Positions 6,064-6,100 of a DNA stretch of 6,100 nt are shown here, piece by piece. The notes below the pieces were generated by a model. That model worked only from the letters and a program-made list of their open reading frames with translations, searched no databases and was not told the origin of the DNA. Within the stretch, counting starts at the first letter, position 1. Each line of letters opens with the position of its first letter. Position numbers and translations under genes: made by a program. The DNA lies in NCBI GenBank assembly GCA_023481025.1, contig JAMCWV010000189.1, positions 1 to 6,100 on the forward strand, given 5' to 3'. Origin of the DNA: Gammaproteobacteria bacterium (GTDB lineage: Bacteria; Pseudomonadota; Gammaproteobacteria; Enterobacterales; Alteromonadaceae).

Positions 6064-6100
6064 ATGCGAGTGCCAAAGCGCTCGCGAAGCGTCAGTAACG
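6064..6100 (+). CDS. Possible start of a further gene, leaving the window
   Basis: ATG at 6064, three bases after the TGA of the previous gene, opens a frame (MRVPKRSRSVSN...) that is uninterrupted to the window end. GGAA at 6053-6056 is a fair ribosome binding site 7 bases upstream. With only 12 codons visible, no function can be assigned. The same DNA could instead be the continued, frameshifted end of the preceding gene. Confidence 0.3.
   Translation, partial: MRVPKRSRSVSN

Noticed and set aside
1..6100. CRISPR arrays, tRNA or rRNA genes, insertion sequences, attachment sites
   Set aside because: I saw no regularly spaced repeats, cloverleaf or rRNA-like stretches, transposase motifs or flanking duplications anywhere in the window.

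Overview
The window reads as chromosomal DNA of a Gram-negative proteobacterium, most likely a gammaproteobacterium. The CysD and CysN/CysC proteins match the proteobacterial forms closely, CysN and CysC are fused into one 643-residue protein, and base composition is near 50% G+C in most genes. I cannot name the genus. All convincing genes are on the + strand and closely spaced.

Positions 1-2548 hold the sulfate-activation pair: the C-terminal two thirds of cysD (ATP sulfurylase small subunit, entering from the left edge) and the complete cysN/C fusion (ATP sulfurylase GTPase subunit plus APS kinase). Together they convert sulfate to PAPS, which feeds either cysteine synthesis or sulfation of glycans and other metabolites. 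No PAPS reductase or sulfotransferase gene is visible here.

Positions 2549-2627 are a short, very A+T-rich gap with palindromic and direct TAATTA repeats, a plausible sigma-70 promoter and a 15-base operator-like palindrome just after the -10. It leads into a two-gene module of lower G+C: a SatD-family protein (2628-3275, nucleotide-cyclase-like palm fold plus a C-terminal helix-turn-helix) and a DUF3307 integral membrane protein (3272-4021, TTG start overlapping the satD stop). Three bases later comes a DHH-family phosphoesterase (4025-5035), then after 66 bases a probable glycosyltransferase-like protein (5102-6061, TTG start). A possible next gene starts at 6064 and leaves the window.

The part most worth a second look is the satD - DUF3307 - DHH run. 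A metal-binding, cyclase-like cytoplasmic protein with a DNA-binding tail, a polytopic membrane protein and a phosphoesterase of a class known to cleave small nucleotides lie head to tail, behind what looks like their own regulated promoter. A nucleotide-linked signalling or membrane-stress system is a reasonable hypothesis but is not shown by the sequence. The base composition of the DHH gene differs from that of satD/DUF3307, which argues for separate histories. The glycosyltransferase-like gene and the PAPS genes would also fit the edge of a surface-polysaccharide locus. Both window ends look slightly degraded relative to the expected protein families.
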